Source: Laspinema sp. D2d (GTDB lineage: Bacteria > Cyanobacteriota > Cyanobacteriia > Cyanobacteriales > Laspinemataceae). Taken from it: a DNA stretch of 64,000 nt. This document shows, piece by piece, positions 62,742 to 64,000 of this stretch. The DNA lies in NCBI RefSeq assembly GCF_025370755.1, contig NZ_JAMXFC010000029.1, positions 21,542-85,541 of the forward strand. The letters run 5' to 3'. Both the position numbers and the translations under genes were made by a program. Each line of letters opens with the position of its first letter. Positions within the stretch are counted from its first letter, which is position 1. The notes below the pieces were generated by a model. That model saw only the letters and a list, made by a program, of their open reading frames with translations, made no database searches and was not told where the DNA came from.

Positions 62742-63893
62742 TTGATCCGAACTTCATCTCTTCGTTTCGTTATAAAAAATGCGGTTAGTTCTGTGAAGTC
62801 AAAGCAATTTATTAAGTTCAGCAACGAAATCAATCAAAAATATCGACGCATTAGACAAGAATTAATCGGGGGTGTACTCGCCCTCGTCTTTGTCCTGTTA
62901 ATCGGGATCCTGTGGTATCGACTGGTGGAGGGATGGCGATGGATAGATAGCGTCTATATGACAGCGATTACCCTCTCTACAGTGGGATTTATGGAAATCC
63001 AACCCCTCGGCGATCGCGGGCGCTTATTTACCATTTCCTTAATTGCAATGGGATTAGTGAGCATTGGGTATATCGTCAACCGCTTTACAGAAGCTATCAT
63101 TGAAGGATATTTCCAAGATGAAATCAAAAGTAGAAGACAGCGACGCTTGATAGAAACATTATCTGAACATTACATCATTTGTGGATTTGGTCGCACGGGT
63201 CGGCAGATTGCCTACGAGTTCAATGCCGAAAATATTCCCTTCGTGGTGATTGACGCCTCTGCTGAGGTGGTTCAACAGGCGCAACAACTCGGGTATATTG
63301 CCATTCCCGGGGATGCTACGGTGGATGCTACCTTGTTAGAAGTGGGCATCGAACGCGCCATCTGTTTAGTGACGGCGATGCCATCGGATGCAGAAAATCT
63401 CTATACCTTAATTTCTGCCAAGACATTAAACCCGCAAATTCGAGCAATTTCTCGCGCCAATAGTGAGGAAGCCGTGCAAAAATTACAGCGCAGTGGTGCT
63501 GATGCGGTGGTTTCTCCTTATATTACTGGAGGTCGGCGGATGGCAGCAGCAGCATTGAGACCCCAGGTGATGGATTTTGTGGATGGGATTATTGCCGGTG
63601 CCGATCGCACCTTTTATTTAGAAGAGTTTTTGATTGATGCCGAGAGTTGTCCCTTAGTCGGAGACAGTTTGCATGATGCCAAACTGCGATCGCGTTCCGG
63701 TTCACTGGTCCTCGCCATTCGCCGCGCTGATGGACACCTCATCGGTGGCCCCACTGCCGATACCATTCTGATGGTGGGAGATACCCTGATCTGCATGGGA
63801 ACCACGGAACAACTCCGCCTCCTCAACCAAATCCTCAGTCCCCTCAAGTTAAAATCCCCTCGTCTTCGCAAACACCCGCCGATTTGGGAGTAA
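62742..63893 (+). CDS. Two-helix potassium channel with TrkA-N/TrkA-C domains
   Basis: 383 residues from a TTG; a GTG at 62793 is an alternative and no start has a strong ribosome site. Membrane helix 1 ([17 protein letters not shown]), a pore loop ([13 protein letters not shown]) and helix 2 ([17 protein letters not shown]) precede a TrkA-N domain ([13 protein letters not shown] at 148-160, FVVIDAS) and a TrkA-C domain ([28 protein letters not shown]). The selectivity filter reads TVGFME instead of TVGYGD/E, so selectivity could differ from a standard K+ channel. It is divergent from the soluble TrkA-N gene. Confidence 0.88.
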   Translation: MIRTSSLRFVIKNAVSSVKSKQFIKFSNEINQKYRRIRQELIGGVLALVFVLLIGILWYRLVEGWRWIDSVYMTAITLSTVGFMEIQPLGDRGRLFTISLIAMGLVSIGYIVNRFTEAIIEGYFQDEIKSRRQRRLIETLSEHYIICGFGRTGRQIAYEFNAENIPFVVIDASAEVVQQAQQLGYIAIPGDATVDATLLEVGIERAICLVTAMPSDAENLYTLISAKTLNPQIRAISRANSEEAVQKLQRSGADAVVSPYITGGRRMAAAALRPQVMDFVDGIIAGADRTFYLEEFLIDAESCPLVGDSLHDAKLRSRSGSLVLAIRRADGHLIGGPTADTILMVGDTLICMGTTEQLRLLNQILSPLKLKSPRLRKHPPIWE

Positions 63894-63990
63894 GGGGATG
63901 GGGGAGATGGGGGGATGGGGGAGATGGGGGGGATGGGGAGGATGGGGAGGATGGGGGAGATGGGGAGGATGGGGAGGATGGGGAGGAGTA
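63893..63990 (+). repeat. G-rich minisatellite at the window end
   Basis: Tandem GGGGGAGAT, GGGGGGAT and GGGGAGGAT units in the plus strand directly after the channel gene. They are the same unit types as in the array at 31152-31290. The array ends within about 10 bases of the window edge. Confidence 0.8.
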
Positions 63991-64000
63991 AGAAATTTGT

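Overview
The window is chromosomal DNA of a filamentous cyanobacterium, most likely of the Oscillatoriales type. The evidence is the very frequent HIP1 octamer GCGATCGC, photosystem II genes psbN and psbH, the nitrogen regulator ntcA, the thylakoid redox regulator pedR, the bicarbonate transporter sbtA with its PII-like partner sbtB, and many families almost confined to cyanobacteria (DUF928, DUF3084, DUF3146, CHASE2 cyclases, CHAT-TPR proteins, large two-partner-secretion haemagglutinins, WD40 and pentapeptide proteins). I found no tRNA, rRNA, CRISPR array, prophage or intact insertion sequence.

Layout. 1-2.1 kb: end of a TPR gene, an SDR oxidoreductase and a glycosyltransferase. 2.2-13.7 kb: an accessory surface/secretion island with a CHASE2 adenylate cyclase, a DUF928 protein, two paralogous haemagglutinin-like exoproteins and, between them, an exported TPR-CHAT peptidase. 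The second exoprotein gene lies between two direct repeats: the 3' end of psbN and a decayed extra copy of that same end. 14-16 kb: psbN/psbH, tatA, pth and DUF3146. 16.3-19.9 kb: sbtA and sbtB, here divergent and separated by decayed leucine-rich-repeat gene remnants, a MITE and palindromes. 20-31 kb: housekeeping genes (YqgF-like, DUF3084, ntcA, fabI, hisB, hisS, pedR) plus a quinol nitric oxide reductase and a membrane-anchored L7/L12-like protein. 31-46.9 kb: mixed metabolic and accessory genes (fructokinase, CYTH, pentapeptide, DUF5895, WD40, pRiA4b ORF-3, pdxA, DUF3160, ddl, a second CHAT-TPR protein). 46.9-48.1 kb: a gene-free 1.25 kb with several units that share a GATGCAC-type box and end in strong terminators, probably a cluster of small RNAs. 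48.1-53.9 kb: a membrane S8 peptidase coupled to an OB-fold protein, an RDD protein, a HAD phosphatase, a hidden frameshifted small gene and a membrane protein. 54-58 kb: a devBCA-type exporter whose DevB carries long 18-residue repeats in both coiled-coil arms. 58.3-64 kb: argD, an Na+/H+ antiporter and two TrkA-N potassium proteins, ending in a G-rich minisatellite.

The most unusual items are the exoprotein/CHAT peptidase island with its conserved TGRGGLPPNP segment in both putative substrates, the tandem sRNA-like cluster, the matched 18-residue expansion of the DevB hairpin, the psbN ghost flanking the second exoprotein gene, and the rearranged sbtA/sbtB locus.
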